DNA of 34,291 nucleotides from Gallionellaceae bacterium UBA5126 (GCA_002414205.1 DHYQ01000002.1:5864-40154); one strand, 5' to 3'. Numbered from the stretch's first letter, positions 8,206 through 17,402 are shown. Notes: generated by a model from the letters alone, not told the origin. Translations and numbers: made by a program.

Positions 8206-8640
8206 TCAATTAATGGTAATGTTTTTGATCATGCTCAGCGTGTTGTGGCCATTAAATGATTCATAGCGCACCTCATCCATCATGCTGTTGATCAAAAACC
8301 ATCCCATGCCGCCTTCAGGCAAGTTGTCCATATCGGCGGGATCAAACGTCAAGCCTTCTTTTTGCACTTTTTCAACCAGCTCATGGTCAAGCGGCGCCCC
8401 GTCATCCTCAACTGCAATTTCAATTGCTTCCGCGCCGATTTCCAACGAAATCGCCACCTTGCAATCTGACTCATGACGATATGCGTGCTCAATGCAGTTA
8501 TTCACCGATTCCACCACGGCCAACTCAACTTCATTACACGCAGTCTGATCTAGAACCAACGCGCACAAACGATTGATGGTTACCCCCACCATCCAGACAT
8601 TTTCCAGATTGCTATCAATCACTAATTGGATTTTACTCAC
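8206..8640 (-). CDS. RsbW/SpoIIAB-like anti-sigma ATPase
   Basis: A 144-residue GHKL ATPase of the HATPase_c_2 (serine-protein kinase/anti-sigma) type. The N-box is [18 protein letters not shown], the G1 box VEDDGAPLD and the glycine-rich G2 box GGMGWFLI. Such proteins bind and inhibit a sigma factor or other target and phosphorylate a STAS-domain antagonist. The STAS gene is immediately upstream and a PP2C phosphatase lies before that, giving a complete partner-switching set. No sigma or anti-sigma target gene is nearby. Start codon is GTG with GAGGA seven bases upstream. Confidence 0.9.
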   Translation of the reverse strand: MSKIQLVIDSNLENVWMVGVTINRLCALVLDQTACNEVELAVVESVNNCIEHAYRHESDCKVAISLEIGAEAIEIAVEDDGAPLDHELVEKVQKEGLTFDPADMDNLPEGGMGWFLINSMMDEVRYESFNGHNTLSMIKNITIN

Positions 8641-8699
8641 CTTGAATTCCTCTCACAGACACGTGTTGATGGGTGAACCTGATGTCAAAGCCGGGCAAC

Positions 8700-9032
8700 T
8701 TAAAAAGCGGCAGTGGCTGCGTCAACATCCTCAAAGATGGCGAAAACCTTATCCATTCGGGTCAACTTAAACAGTGCAGAAACAGGCGCCTGTAAATTAC
8801 AGACAACAATACGGCCTTCTTTACCAATATACTTCAGTACGGCCACAATCGCTCCCAAGCCACTGCTATCCACAAAATTGACAAAGCTCAAATCCAGCAC
8901 AACAGCACGGTTGGACGCATCTATCCAGCTCATCATGCCGGTCTTGAAACTGTCTGCATCATTGGCATCTATACGCATGTCCAAAGGCCGAATCACCAAA
9001 ACACGGCCGCGATTTTCGGTTTCAAAAAGCAT
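8700..9032 (-). CDS. STAS-domain anti-anti-sigma factor (SpoIIAA/RsbV-like)
   Basis: A 110-residue single STAS domain. The motif VDSSGLGAI contains the expected phospho-acceptor Ser56, corresponding to Ser58 of SpoIIAA. When dephosphorylated it should bind the RsbW-like ATPase encoded just downstream and release that protein's target; phosphorylation by the ATPase reverses this. The ATG has a strong GGGGAG site. It lies 20 bases after the phosphatase gene, in the same operon. Confidence 0.92.
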   Translation of the reverse strand: MLFETENRGRVLVIRPLDMRIDANDADSFKTGMMSWIDASNRAVVLDLSFVNFVDSSGLGAIVAVLKYIGKEGRIVVCNLQAPVSALFKLTRMDKVFAIFEDVDAATAAF

Positions 9033-9052
9033 GTCATTCTCCCCAAGATTAC

Positions 9053-10300
9053 TTAATTACCATTCTGAGCATTGAATTCCAGCGCCAAGAGCGAAATGTC
9101 ATCCGCAAACTCACTTGCGCCGTGCCATTCTAGCAACATTTTTTCCAGCGCGTTTTTTAATTCCGCCAAGGTCAAATGGCGATTTTCCTCAAACCAGACC
9201 AACAAACGCGCCTCACCAAAGAGCTCGCCATCTCCCTGGCGCGTGCATTCTGTGATGCCATCCGAGTAGAGAAATACTCGATCACCTTGCTGCAACTGCA
9301 AAGCATGTGATTCAAAGGAGATATCCGGCAACATGCCGACAGGAAAGCCACCATTACCAACCATTTGCACCGCGCCTGTTTTAGGCATGAAGATCGGTGA
9401 AGGATGGCCCGCCTGACAAAATTGCAGCGCACCTGTATCAACGTCCAGCGTGCCGTACACCATGGTGAAATACATATCATTGGTGTTATCCGCTTGAAAG
9501 GCTTTATTGAGATTGCTCACCACCACATCGGGCGGAGCTACCTGCATACGCTCGGAACGACTCTGACGTCTGTCCTTAAAAGGTAGGCTAACCGGAGCTT
9601 CCACCGAAAGGTGCAAAGAATTATTCGGCTTGGTTTCATTCGCAATCAGCTTGGCTAGTGTCACCGACAACATGGCAGAAGGCACGCCATGACCAGACAC
9701 GTCGAGATGATAGAAGGCCACGTGTTGCTCATCCACGAGTTTGAAGTAGTTCAAAATGTCGCCTGCGACAAAGGTGACCGGCAGCAATAGCCATTCAAAC
9801 AACAAGTTTCCCACCATCATTGACGGCGGTGGCAACAAACTGCGCTGCATTTTGGCCGCGCCTTCCAAGTCACGTTGAATGACCTCGTAAGCCTCATTCA
9901 GTTTTTGATTTTTTTCACGCAACTCGGCTTCCAAGGCCACCACGCGCATCCCAGCCAAAATGCGAACTCGTAATTCTTCAGAATTAAAAGGTTTGGAAAG
10001 GTAATCGTCAGCACCCGCTTCAATGCCTTCGACCAAGCTGTCCTTGCTGGCAATGGCAGTCAACAAGATGATGTAGACATAATTTGGAAAATTGGCAGAA
10101 CGTATCTTGCGACACAGTGTCAGCCCATCCATACCGGGCATCATCCAGTCACTAATGAGAAATTGCACCGGATCGCGCTGCATGATCTCCCATGCTTCCG
10201 TGCCGTTTTCAGCGATGACAACTTCGTGCCCCCACTTTCGTAGCAAGGTGACCAGCAGCGTTTGTATCAGCTTGCTGTCATCGGTAATCAATATACGCAT
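9053..10300 (-). CDS. Response regulator with SpoIIE-type PP2C phosphatase output
   Basis: A 415-residue two-domain protein. Residues 1-120 form a receiver domain with acidic pair Asp7/Asp8, phospho-acceptor Asp51 (SDWMMPG), Thr81 and Lys103 (KPF). A helical linker (about 120-160, LREKNQKLNEAYEVIQRDLE) leads to a PP2C/SpoIIE phosphatase domain. Its metal-ligand motifs are VAGDILNYF, DVSGHGVPSAM and ADDISLLAL. Its substrate is most likely the phosphorylated STAS protein encoded downstream, so the operon links an unknown sensor kinase to partner switching. Similar REC-PP2C proteins (RsbU/HsbR-like) work this way. No histidine kinase gene is adjacent. The second acidic residue of the first PP2C motif is Asn in GDILN. 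Confidence 0.93.
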   Translation of the reverse strand: MRILITDDSKLIQTLLVTLLRKWGHEVVIAENGTEAWEIMQRDPVQFLISDWMMPGMDGLTLCRKIRSANFPNYVYIILLTAIASKDSLVEGIEAGADDYLSKPFNSEELRVRILAGMRVVALEAELREKNQKLNEAYEVIQRDLEGAAKMQRSLLPPPSMMVGNLLFEWLLLPVTFVAGDILNYFKLVDEQHVAFYHLDVSGHGVPSAMLSVTLAKLIANETKPNNSLHLSVEAPVSLPFKDRRQSRSERMQVAPPDVVVSNLNKAFQADNTNDMYFTMVYGTLDVDTGALQFCQAGHPSPIFMPKTGAVQMVGNGGFPVGMLPDISFESHALQLQQGDRVFLYSDGITECTRQGDGELFGEARLLVWFEENRHLTLAELKNALEKMLLEWHGASEFADDISLLALEFNAQNGN

Positions 10301-10377
10301 GTCGTGTTGTGCTGCTTATGTGTTCGGGACTTGAGTCAGTTTAATGCAAAACATGGGTCAGGGTAAACCGCCGCCTG

Positions 10378-13300
10378 TCATGATCCACCGGGATATGCAA
10401 TGCGCCAGTTCTTTTCGCCCAGCAACTGCCCCAAATCACGCAATAACGTATCTGTCAGCGAGACTCGCCAGACATCCCCCAGCCGCAACTGACACAAGGC
10501 TTCACGATTGCGGTACTGCACCATCACCGGGCATGTGCCTCCAAGATGTGGCTGTAACACCTGTTGAAGTTGCTCGACATGGATTCGAGCATCACAACGC
10601 AAGCGCAGTTGCTGGGCAAATTCGTTACGCGCTTGCGCCAAAGTCAACAATGCTTCACTGCTCACCCGCATGCCGCCGGAATATTCATCCAAGCTCACTT
10701 TTCCACGTAAGATCAATAACTCATCCTCACGGACAGCAGCACGACTGGCATCATACAACTCGCTGAAAACCGTCACTTCTACCTGACTACTACCGTCTTC
10801 CAGCGTTAAGACCGCCATACGTCCCCGCCGGGTTTGCTGGATACGCACCCCGGCAATGATGCCCGCCAGCACCACCGCCACGCCGCCACGGCGCGGGCCT
10901 TGTTGACTGAGCAGGGCCGGGGTGAGGTCGCTCAGTTTCAGCTTCACGAACTGCGCCACTTCAGCAGCATATTCTTCAAACGGATGCCCACTAAGGTAAA
11001 AACCGATGCTGACTTTTTCCTCACGCAAGCGCTCGCGCACGCTCCAGCGTGGTACGTCGGTCATGGGCGGCGGCGGGGTGTCTTCCACCAGATCGAACAG
11101 GCTGTTTTGATTGGCGGCGCGGGCAAATTGCTCGGCGGCGGTCATGGCCGCTTCCACGTTGAATAACAAACGGGCGCGGTGGTCGTCCACGGCGTCAAAT
11201 GCGCCGCCGCGAATCAGGGCTTCAATGGTGCGGCGATTAACCAGGCGCTTATCGACGCGGCGGCAGAAATCGAACAAGTCCTTGAATGGGCCGTCTTTTT
11301 CCCGCACGGCAACCAGATGCTCAATGGCCGCTTCGCCGGTGCCTTTAATTCCGCCCAAGCCGTAGGCGATGGTTTTGGCGTCGGTGGGCGAAAAGGCGTA
11401 GCCAGAGCTATTGATGTCCGGCGGCAAGATGGTCAGGCCTTGTTGTAGCGCGTCGCCGTAGAAGTTGCACACCTTGTCGGTGTTGTCCAAATCGCTGGAC
11501 AAGAGTGGCAGCCATAAAGGCGGCGGGGTGGTGCGCCTTGAGGTAGGCGGTTTGATAGGCCACCAGCGCGTAGGCGGCGGAGTGGGATTTGTTGAAGCCG
11601 TACCCGGCAAACATTTCCATCAAATCAAACAGTTGAGTCGCCAGCTTTTCGTCAATATCGCGGGCAATCGCGCCGCTGACAAAAATATCGCGCTGCGCCG
11701 CCATTTCTTCCGGCTTCTTTTTACCCATCGCCCGGCGCAGCATGTCCGCGCCGCCCAGGGTGTAGCCGCCGATGATCTGGGCGATTTGCATCACCTGTTC
11801 CTGATACACGATCACGCCATAAGTCGGCTTCAGCGACACTTCCAGATCGGGGTGGAAATAATCCGCCTTGGCGCGACCATGTTTGCGGTTGATGAAGTCT
11901 TCCACCATGCCGGATTCCAGCGGGCCGGGGCGGAACAGTGCCACCAGCGCCACGATGTCTTCAAAGGTGTCCGGTTGCAGGCGCTTGATCAACTCCTTCA
12001 TGCCGCGAGATTCCAACTGGAACACGGCGGTGGTGTTGCAGGCTTTCAGCAGGTTGTAGCTGGCCACGTCGTCCAGCGGGATGGTTTCAATCTGGAAGGG
12101 GGAGGGCGGTTCTGCCGGTGTGGCTTCCCGCGCCAAGCGGTTCACATGCTTCACCGCCCAGTCGATGATGGTCAGGGTGCGCAGGCCCAAAAAGTCGAAC
12201 TTGACCAGCCCGGCAGCTTCCACGTCGTCCTTGTCGAACTGGCTGACCACCTTGCCGCCTTCACCCTCGGCCACATTTTCCGCACTATACAACGGGCAAA
12301 AATCGGTCAGCTTGCCGGGGGCAATCAACACCCCACCCGCGTGCATGCCGACGTTGCGGGTCAAATCTTCCAGCCGCTCGGCCAGCGCCAGCAACTCATC
12401 CACGCCTTCCTCCGCCTCGGCGATGGCGTTGATTTCCGGCTCCATTTCCCGCGCCTTTTTCAAGGACACCGGCTTGACGCCTTCCACCGGAATAGCCTTG
12501 GACAGCCGGTCGCACAGGTTGTACGGCAGCTCCATCACCCGCCCCACGTCGCGGATCACCGCCTTGGACGCCATGGTGCCAAAGGTGGCGATTTGCGACA
12601 CGCACTGCGCACCGTATTTTTGCTTCACATAATCAATCACCCGCTCGCGCCCGTCCTGGCAGAAGTCCACGTCAAAGTCCGGCATGGACACCCGCTCAGG
12701 ATTCAGAAAGCGCTCGAACAGCAACTCATAGCGCAGCGGGTCAAGGTCGGTAATGCCCAGACAATACGCCACCAGCGAGCCCGCCCCGGAGCCGCGCCCC
12801 GGCCCCACCGGCACGCCATTCTCTTTGGCCCAGCGAATAAAGTCCGCCACGATCAAAAAGTAGCCGGGGAAGCCCATTTTGATGATCACGTCGTTCTCGA
12901 AGTCCAACCGCTCTTGGTAAGTCGTCCACTGCTCAGCGCGCTGCACCGGGTCGGGATAGAGAAATTCCATGCGCGTGTGCAAGCCTTGCAAGGCTTCGGC
13001 ACGCAAAAAATCATCGAGCGTCATGCCGGGCGGGGTAGGAAAGTCCGGCAGGCGCGATTTGCCCAGAGTCAGGGAGACATTACAGCGCTTGGCAATTTCC
13101 ACGCTGTTTTGCAACGCTTCGGGAATATCGGCAAACAACTCGGCCATCTCGGCCTGCGTCTTGAAGTACTGCTGCGGAGTGAAATTTTTCGGGCGGCGCT
13201 TGTCGTTCAGCACCCAGCCTTCGGCAATGCACACGCGCGCCTCGTGCGCCTTGAAATCGTCCTCAGACAGAAACTGTACCGGATGCGTCGCCACCACCGG

Positions 13301-13882
13301 CAGCGCCAGCCGCGCCGCCAAATCCAGCGCATCGTGCAGATAGTGCTCATCTTGTGGCGCGCCAGTACGTTGAATTTCAAGGTAAAAACGCTCTTCAAAA
13401 CAGATCGCCCAATCCTGGGCATACGCGTCAGCCTGGGCGATATTGCCTGCCAACAAGGCCGTACCAATGTCACCCTGCCGTGCGCCCGAGAGTGCAATCA
13501 ATCCGGAACTATTCCCCGGCAGCCACTCCCGGCGCAACTCAGCCCGCCCTTGCCACTGGTTTTCGAGATAGGCACGCGACAGCAACTCGCATAATTGCAA
13601 ATAGCCTTGATGGGAGGCGCACAGCAACAACAGCCGGAATGGGCGATCCCGATTGGCATCATTGCTCAACCAGACATCGCAACCCAACACTGGCTTGATG
13701 CCCTTTCCACGTGTGGCTTTGTAGAACTTGACCAAGCCAAAAAAGTTGTTGAGGTCGGTCAACGCCAATGCGGGCATACTATCCGTGTGTGCCGCTGCCA
13801 CCGCCTCCTCAATGCGCAACATGCCATCAGTGATGGAATACTCGCTGTGCAAGCGCAGATGGACAAAAGTCGGCTCAGTCAT
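10378..13882 (-). CDS. dnaE: DNA polymerase III alpha subunit, interrupted by one frameshift
   Basis: Replicative polymerase catalytic subunit. Restoring one frame gives about 1167 residues, close to the usual 1160. In order it shows the PHP domain (FVHLRLHSEYSITDG), the catalytic palm with PDFDVDFCQDGRERV and the third aspartate in VKFDFLGLRTL, and the fingers (GVIVYQEQVMQIAQ). Further on are helix-hairpin-helix GIKGTGEAAIEHL, the clamp-binding motif QNSLFDL, and an OB domain (VVLAGIIAGVRI). The frame breaks at 11501-11502: codons run ACT CTT GTC CAG, where ACT CTG TCC AGC would continue into LSSDLDNTDKV, so one base is extra. As written, the upstream frame ends at 11408 and the product is truncated at 824 residues. 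dnaE is essential, so a sequencing or assembly error is likeliest. No Shine-Dalgarno is evident before the ATG. Confidence 0.9.
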
Positions 13883-14040
13883 GGCAGGGTAGGGGGAGAA
13901 AATCGGGGGCGGATTTTAACATGCAGGCCCAACTCAATCTGTCGAGCATCTCTTGTGCCAGCTAATAATTGACCAGTCAATAACGTACACACACGATGCC
14001 CGCAATTTGCATTGCACCTAAAATCACCGCACTAATTTTA

Positions 14041-14056
14041 CATAATATAAATTATG
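14041..14056. other. AT-rich dyad upstream of dnaE
   Basis: CATAAT-ATAA-ATTATG is a perfect 6-bp inverted repeat in an AT-rich patch. It lies in the 234-base gap between dnaE and the rhodanese gene, in the zone where the dnaE promoter is expected. It may be an operator or simply promoter-proximal AT-rich DNA. The rest of the gap (13883-14040) shows no gene. Confidence 0.35.
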
Positions 14057-14073
14057 CGTATTATATGGAAGGC

Positions 14074-14100
14074 AAAAAAACAGCCCCGACCGGACTGTTT
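14074..14100 (-). terminator. Rho-independent terminator of the rhodanese gene
   Basis: In the minus-strand transcript AAACAGTCC pairs with GGGCTGTTT (nine pairs, one G-U) and is followed by a run of T, 16 bases past the rhodanese stop. Confidence 0.85.
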
Positions 14101-14116
14101 CTGACTGGGCAATGCT

Positions 14117-14500
14117 TTAACCCGTATAGGATGTGGTATCGGTCACCACGGGCTGACCAGCGTTTTTCCAGGCTTCAATGCCACCGGCCACAGACTCAAT
14201 GTTGCTGTAGCCCAGGCGTTGCAAATTCAACGCCGCCAGTGCCGCACGACCACCGGATCGGCAATAAATCACGATACGCGCGGCTTTGTTGGACAAGGAT
14301 GGATGATCGACTGTCTTGAACTCCAGCACGCCACGCGGCACGTTGTTCGCGCCTTGAATACGCCCCGCTTCAAATTCAGCAGGCTCACGAATATCAATCA
14401 GAATGCTGCCTTGAGCGATAGCATCTACAGCAGTTGCCACATCAATTTCCTTGATTTGAGCCTTGGCTTCCAAAACCAGTTCATGCAATGTCATGGACAT
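14117..14500 (-). CDS. Single-domain rhodanese
   Basis: A 127-residue cytoplasmic rhodanese-like sulfurtransferase. The active-site loop is CRSGGRAA (Cys in VIYCRSGGR), with the CH2A-type IDIREPAEFEAGRIQGA and the C-terminal GGIEAWKNAGQP motif. It would transfer sulfane sulfur from a persulfide on the loop cysteine to an acceptor. The first ATG has AAGGAA upstream; a second in-frame ATG lies two codons later. It is last in a minus-strand group with a haem protein and a DUF2892 protein. In E. coli YgaP, rhodanese and DUF2892 domains are fused, so the pair here may be a split version. Confidence 0.92.
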   Translation of the reverse strand: MSMTLHELVLEAKAQIKEIDVATAVDAIAQGSILIDIREPAEFEAGRIQGANNVPRGVLEFKTVDHPSLSNKAARIVIYCRSGGRAALAALNLQRLGYSNIESVAGGIEAWKNAGQPVVTDTTSYTG

Positions 14501-14592
14501 GATAATAATTCCTTACTTTATGAATTCATTGAAATAATGCCCGGCTGCATTACTGCAAATACCGGGCGATGCGGATTGTAGCGACTTAATGC

Positions 14593-15165
14593 TTACAGTG
14601 GGCGTTTGACGCTGATTGCGCCACGGATTTGCCCAACACTGTAGCCAGTCGCCTTATCATTGGGATACTCCAGCTTCAGCTTGGCTTTCATGCCATCCGA
14701 AATGTGGCTGGCATCACCATGGCAGGCCAGACAACCTTCCTGCACGGGAATCGCCTTCATGAAACGAAAGTATTTGCCAGCTGGCTCTTCCACTACCTCA
14801 GCCACAACCAGCGTGTCCGGCTTGTCGCCCTTGGCAGCACGAGCATCAAATTCCTGCAATTTCTTTTGCTCCCAAGCATCGGGGGCACCCAACAAGGGGT
14901 TGCGTACTTTCAGGCTGACACGGGTCAGCTTCCAGCCTGTTTGACGAGACAGGTCGCCCGCCATCTGTGGTGCAATTTCCTTGCAAACACCCACCGCAGA
15001 CTCGTGTCCGCCATTGGCAACAGCACTTTTGTTCGCCGCCATCAGTTTTTGACCGAAGGGACCAACAACCGCCTTGCTCTCTTCCACATACTTGCTTAAA
15101 TCTTCAGCAGCCATAGCCACACCAGCGACCATGCTCATGATTGCCACAACCATCAGCTTTTTCAT
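14593..15165 (-). CDS. Periplasmic Tll0287-like (DUF3365) haem protein
   Basis: A 190-residue secreted protein. The signal peptide ends near residue 19-20 (VAGVAMA). The mature part is a DUF3365/Tll0287-like domain with a single c-type haem attachment motif CLACH (Cys145, Cys148, His149) close to KYFRFMKAIPV. Such domains occur as sensor modules of kinases or as free periplasmic haem proteins thought to respond to redox state or small gases. I chose the ATG giving MKKLMVVA because it starts the signal peptide and has AAAGGG upstream; the longer open frame is not supported. It sits between the DUF2892 and rhodanese genes. The terminator upstream suggests it has its own promoter in the 15166-15194 region or receives readthrough. 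Confidence 0.88.
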   Translation of the reverse strand: MKKLMVVAIMSMVAGVAMAAEDLSKYVEESKAVVGPFGQKLMAANKSAVANGGHESAVGVCKEIAPQMAGDLSRQTGWKLTRVSLKVRNPLLGAPDAWEQKKLQEFDARAAKGDKPDTLVVAEVVEEPAGKYFRFMKAIPVQEGCLACHGDASHISDGMKAKLKLEYPNDKATGYSVGQIRGAISVKRPL

Positions 15166-15194
15166 GTAATACCCTTTCAACGCAACATAATTAC

Positions 15195-15219
15195 AAAAAA
15201 ACACCCGACGAATCGGGTG
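15195..15219 (-). terminator. Rho-independent terminator after the DUF2892 gene
   Basis: CACCCGA and TCGGGTG form a perfect 7-bp stem with a TTCG tetraloop (as read on the minus strand), followed by seven T. Confidence 0.88.
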
Positions 15220-15259
15220 AAAATTGGAGGAAAACAGTCTTCCGCGTCCGAAGCAAAAA

Positions 15260-15448
15260 TTACTTCTTCGAACAGGTGTTAATACCCAACAAAGGATAGG
15301 CTGGACAAAAGCCAACCAAGCCCGTCAACAAGGGAATCACACCAATATAGCCCCAAGTGGGCAATGCACCCGCAACGGTTGCACCAATCAGACCCAAGCC
15401 GACAATGACACGCAAGGCGCGATCGAGACTACCTGCATTCGCTTTCAT
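15260..15448 (-). CDS. DUF2892 (YgaP-type) inner membrane protein
   Basis: A 62-residue protein with two hydrophobic helices (about residues 10-28 and 33-50) and the family motifs DRALRVIVGLGLI and GFCPAYPLLGINTC, as in the membrane part of YgaP. The two C-terminal-side cysteines (GFCPAY and INTC) are typical. Members are short membrane proteins often found with rhodaneses. AAAGGA lies in a good ribosome-site position. Expression probably starts from the Crp/Fnr-type promoter just upstream. Function is unproven; handling of sulfur or NO at the membrane is suggested from relatives. Confidence 0.9.
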   Translation of the reverse strand: MKANAGSLDRALRVIVGLGLIGATVAGALPTWGYIGVIPLLTGLVGFCPAYPLLGINTCSKK

Positions 15449-15483
15449 GATGAATCCTTTCTAACGATGATGGGGAGGCGTGC

Positions 15484-15526
15484 ATCTTATGAAAATGGGG
15501 CATACCTGTCTGTGATGAATATCACA
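15484..15526 (-). promoter_or_regulatory. Crp/Fnr-family activated (class II) promoter
   Basis: TGTGAT-GAAT-ATCACA (15511-15526) is a perfect palindrome matching the TGTGA-N6-TCACA consensus and partly the Fnr TTGAT-N4-ATCAA pattern. Reading toward DUF2892, a TAAGAT -10 hexamer (15484-15489) is centred about 32 bases from the centre of the site. That places the site near -41.5, the classical class II geometry. It lies 63 bases before the DUF2892 start and just beyond the mnmA stop. Whether Crp, Fnr or a Dnr/Nnr-type regulator binds is not decided by sequence. Confidence 0.7.
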
Positions 15527-15537
15527 AATAACCGTTT

Positions 15538-16626
15538 TTATTGTGCAACACTATGTTCGATAATACCGCCCCCCAGACAGACGTCATCCGCATAAAACAC
15601 CACGGACTGTCCCGGCGTCACCGCCCATTGCGCTGATTCAAACGCCACCAGTGTTTTTGTCTCCGAACTTTCCAATAAACGACATGGCGCATCTGTTTGC
15701 CGATAGCGCGTTTTGGCGCTGCATTCCAAACCAACATGAGGCACTTCTTCAGCAATCCAGTGGCTATCAAGTGACAGCAGCGTATGTGACAACAATGCGG
15801 GATGCTGATGCCCCTGCACGACCAACAAGCGGTTATTAGCCATATCTTTGCCACTGACAAACCAAGGTTCACCAGAAGTATGCTTACTACCACCAATCCC
15901 CAGACCTTGTCGTTGCCCGATTGTGTAAAAGGACAAGCCCATGTGCCGCCCCACTACCCTACCCTCCGGCGTACACATTTCGCCCGGCTGTGAAGGCAAA
16001 TAGCGTGACAAAAACTCACGGAATGGGCGTTCACCAATAAAGCAAATTCCAGTGCTATCCTTTTTCGCATGATTGGACAAACCATGTTGTTCTGCCAGGC
16101 GGCGCACATCGCGTTTGTGAATTTTTCCCAACGGAAACATTGCTTTGCTAAGCTGCGCTTGCGTCAGGCGATGCAAAAAGTAGCTTTGATCCTTGCTATC
16201 ATCCAACGCTTTGCATAACTGATAGCACCCGTCTACTTCACGCACCTGCGCATAATGTCCCGTGGCAATGCAATCAGCCCCCAACTGCATGGCATACTCT
16301 AGAAAGGCTTTAAATTTTATTTCCGCATTGCACAGCACATCAGGATTAGGCGTACGGCCTGCTTGGTATTCGCGCAAAAAATAACTGAACACCCGCTCCT
16401 TGTATTCCTTGGAAAAATTGACTGCTTCAATCGGGATGCCGATACGATCGGCAACCGAAACCGCATCTAACAAATCTTGCCGGGAAGAACAATAGGCACT
16501 GTTGTCATCATCTTCCCAGTTCTTCATGAACAAACCAACGACATCGTAACCTTGCTGCTTCAGCAATAAGGCCGTCACGGACGAATCGACACCCCCCGAC
16601 ATGCCAACGACAACCCGCTTAGTCAT
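15538..16626 (-). CDS. mnmA: tRNA 2-thiouridylase
   Basis: Catalyses 2-thiolation of the wobble uridine (s2U34) in tRNA for Lys, Glu and Gln, using ATP and sulfur relayed from TusA-type carriers. The 362-residue product has the PP-loop [10 protein letters not shown] near the start and catalytic cysteines in [12 protein letters not shown] and [10 protein letters not shown]. The C-terminal beta-barrel segment contains [17 protein letters not shown] chose the ATG giving MTKRVVVG; the open frame extends 17 codons upstream inside the nudix gene. It overlaps the end of that gene by eight bases, the nudJ-mnmA order known from E. coli. Confidence 0.97.
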   Translation of the reverse strand: MTKRVVVGMSGGVDSSVTALLLKQQGYDVVGLFMKNWEDDDNSAYCSSRQDLLDAVSVADRIGIPIEAVNFSKEYKERVFSYFLREYQAGRTPNPDVLCNAEIKFKAFLEYAMQLGADCIATGHYAQVREVDGCYQLCKALDDSKDQSYFLHRLTQAQLSKAMFPLGKIHKRDVRRLAEQHGLSNHAKKDSTGICFIGERPFREFLSRYLPSQPGEMCTPEGRVVGRHMGLSFYTIGQRQGLGIGGSKHTSGEPWFVSGKDMANNRLLVVQGHQHPALLSHTLLSLDSHWIAEEVPHVGLECSAKTRYRQTDAPCRLLESSETKTLVAFESAQWAVTPGQSVVFYADDVCLGGGIIEHSVAQ

Positions 16627-17065
16627 AGTGCACCAGCAAATCCAAGGGATAACGTTTTCCGGCCAAATAATCTTCAATACAACGCAAAATCAAAGGACTC
16701 CGATGTTGCGCTTGCGTCGCACGCACCTCTTCCAGCGTAAACCAGTCAGCACGCACAATACCCTGATCCAGCACGCACCCCTCCTGATAGCCGATGATTT
16801 CTCCAGCAAAAGCGAAGCGTAAATAGGTCGTATCCGCTGCCGTTGCATGCCAGCGATAAATCCCCACAATCTGACGCGGCACAAAATAATAACCAGACTC
16901 TTCGAGCGTCTCGCGCGCCACCGCCATCAACAAGGACTCCCCCTGCTCCAGATGACCCGCTGGCTGATTGAAACGAATTCCTTGCGAGGTTTCTTCTTCA
17001 ACCAGCAAAAATTTTCCGTCACGCTCCACAATCGCAGCGACGGTAACATTTGGCTTCCAAATCAT
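16619..17065 (-). CDS. nudJ: NudJ-like Nudix phosphatase
   Basis: A 148-residue Nudix hydrolase resembling E. coli NudJ, which hydrolyses thiamine pyrophosphates and nucleoside di/triphosphates. The Nudix box is [20 protein letters not shown] followed by SGY, fitting GX5EX7REUXEEXGU. The N-terminus [22 protein letters not shown] and the segment [10 protein letters not shown] match the NudJ pattern. The ATG giving MIWKPNVTV is chosen; an upstream TTG is in frame, but GGAG is placed for the ATG. It overlaps mnmA by eight bases, the same partnership as in E. coli. Confidence 0.92.
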   Translation of the reverse strand: MIWKPNVTVAAIVERDGKFLLVEEETSQGIRFNQPAGHLEQGESLLMAVARETLEESGYYFVPRQIVGIYRWHATAADTTYLRFAFAGEIIGYQEGCVLDQGIVRADWFTLEEVRATQAQHRSPLILRCIEDYLAGKRYPLDLLVHYD

Positions 17066-17083
17066 TGCATGCAAACTCCAGAT

Positions 17084-17116
17084 AAAAAAAAAGCAGGGGA
17101 AATCCCCTGCTTTTTT
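17084..17116. terminator. Bidirectional-type terminator hairpin
   Basis: GCAGGGG and CCCCTGC pair around AAAT, flanked by nine A on one side and six T on the other. It lies just past the stop of the Lys/Ala-rich gene at 17131 and before the nudJ start, so it ends that gene's minus-strand transcript. Confidence 0.9.
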
Positions 17117-17130
17117 GCGTACAACCGAAA

Positions 17131-17379
17131 TTACTTGGTTGCAGCGGGTGCGGAAGCTGCTTGAACAGCAGAAGCAGCGGCAGCCTTTTTATCTTTTTTG
17201 GCTTTCTTGGCCTTAGCCTTCTTGGCTTTCTTGTCGCCCTTGGCGGCGGACTTCTTCGCATCGTCAGCGCTAGGAGCAGCCACAGCAGAAGCGGCTGTAG
17301 GTGCTGGAGCAGCAGCCACAGCAGAGAAAGAAACAACTGCGAAAACAGCAGCGATCAAAGTGGACAATAACTTGCTCAT
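17131..17379 (-). CDS. Small secreted Lys/Ala-rich protein (paralogue 1)
   Basis: An 82-residue protein. The signal peptide MSKLLSTLIAAVFAVVSFSAVA (first 22 residues) is followed by an Ala/Pro/Ser stretch and a very basic tract of repeated AKKAKK units, then an Ala-rich tail. It has no cysteines or recognised domain. The mature protein should be exported, disordered and strongly cationic. The ATG giving MSKLL has GAGGT five bases upstream. The gene at 17632 is a clear paralogue (near-identical signal peptide). The two flank tRNA-Leu and each has its own terminator. Polyanion, envelope or metal interaction is only a guess. Confidence 0.8.
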   Translation of the reverse strand: MSKLLSTLIAAVFAVVSFSAVAAAPAPTAASAVAAPSADDAKKSAAKGDKKAKKAKAKKAKKDKKAAAASAVQAASAPAATK

Positions 17380-17402
17380 GATTACCTCTTTAAAAAATAA
17401 AA

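Noticed and set aside
11465..13594. A long open frame on the plus strand through dnaE
   Set aside because: It is the antisense shadow of dnaE, with low-complexity His/Arg/Gln-rich translation and no family signature.
10378..13882. Split dnaE as two genes with inteins, as in cyanobacteria, or programmed frameshifting
   Set aside because: No intein motifs are present at the break, the two frames overlap out of phase, and CTTGTCC has no slippery heptamer or adjacent stop. One extra base explains it.
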